This document shows positions 54,250 to 54,254 of a DNA stretch of 54,254 nt, piece after piece (within the stretch, counting starts at the first letter, position 1; every line of letters begins with the position of its first letter). Below the pieces are notes generated by a model. That model was given only the letters and a program-made list of their open reading frames with translations. It was not told the origin of the DNA and did not search any database. The position numbers were made by a program, and so were the translations under genes. Source of the stretch: an uncultured Carboxylicivirga sp. (GTDB lineage Bacteria > Bacteroidota > Bacteroidia > Bacteroidales > Marinilabiliaceae); contig CANLLN010000030.1 of NCBI GenBank assembly GCA_947491945.1, forward strand, positions 1 to 54,254. The letters run 5' to 3'.

Positions 54250-54254
54250 TCATA

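Overview
The window looks like a chromosomal stretch of a free-living, probably marine, Bacteroidota bacterium of the Bacteroidales/Marinilabiliales type. This rests on Bacteroidota-restricted families (DUF4831, DUF5020, SLBB exporter with many repeats), a Chlamydia/Bacteroidota-type V-ATPase with a DUF2764 subunit, promoters of the TTTG-N19/20-TAnnTTTG form (exact spacing before the POT transporter and ileS), and near absence of Shine-Dalgarno sequences. The genus cannot be fixed from sequence reading alone.

Left part (1-29.4 kb), housekeeping and nutrient genes. It opens with the last bases of a 5S rRNA and its terminator. A GH92 alpha-mannosidase lipoprotein, a nitroreductase and an Lrp/AsnC regulator follow; the regulator is divergent from a methionine gamma-lyase-type PLP enzyme. 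Next is a seven-gene V-ATPase operon in the order A-B-E-DUF2764-D-I-K; its K subunit keeps the residues that bind Na+ in Enterococcus hirae. Then come a small orphan protein, a tandem UspA protein, a POT peptide transporter, the NAD(P)HX repair enzyme, a DUF4831 lipoprotein, a PepD peptidase followed by an MFS transporter, a purine permease with a Tsx-like outer-membrane protein, and ileS-dksA-like-lspA.

Right part (29.6-54.25 kb), a surface polysaccharide locus. Export and chain-length genes (six-SLBB exporter, Wzz) come first, then UDP-ManNAcA synthesis (wecB, wecC). A markedly AT-rich core follows: Wzx flippase, pyruvyl-transferase-like protein, Wzy polymerase, LbH acetyltransferase, GT4, CapK-like adenylating enzyme and VpsJ-like protein. 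A WecG/TagA-type transferase and a second, frameshifted polymerase/ligase come next, then GDP-fucose synthesis (gmd, fcl, manC). The likely logic is synthesis of UDP-ManNAcA and GDP-Man/GDP-Fuc, assembly on a lipid carrier, flipping by Wzx, polymerisation by Wzy with length set by Wzz, and export through the SLBB protein. No initiating phosphoglycosyltransferase lies in the window.

The most unusual content is repeat DNA inside the polysaccharide locus. (1) About ten long imperfect palindromes of 70-110 bp cluster around a GxxExxY gene; their apical stems vary between copies with compensating changes in both arms. (2) Two copies of a four-helix-bundle (23S-IVP/Avd-like) gene, one with an in-frame stop, sit in consecutive gaps of the fucose operon, flanked by GTGAG-rich inverted repeats. 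(3) A roughly 1-kb tandem duplication carries a signal-peptide/coiled-coil/membrane protein together with CGCAAAG and TCAATCT repeat blocks; a third, gene-less unit supplies the sequence upstream of gmd. Items 1 and 2 each look like a small protein paired with its own palindromic repeat and are the best candidates for an undescribed system.
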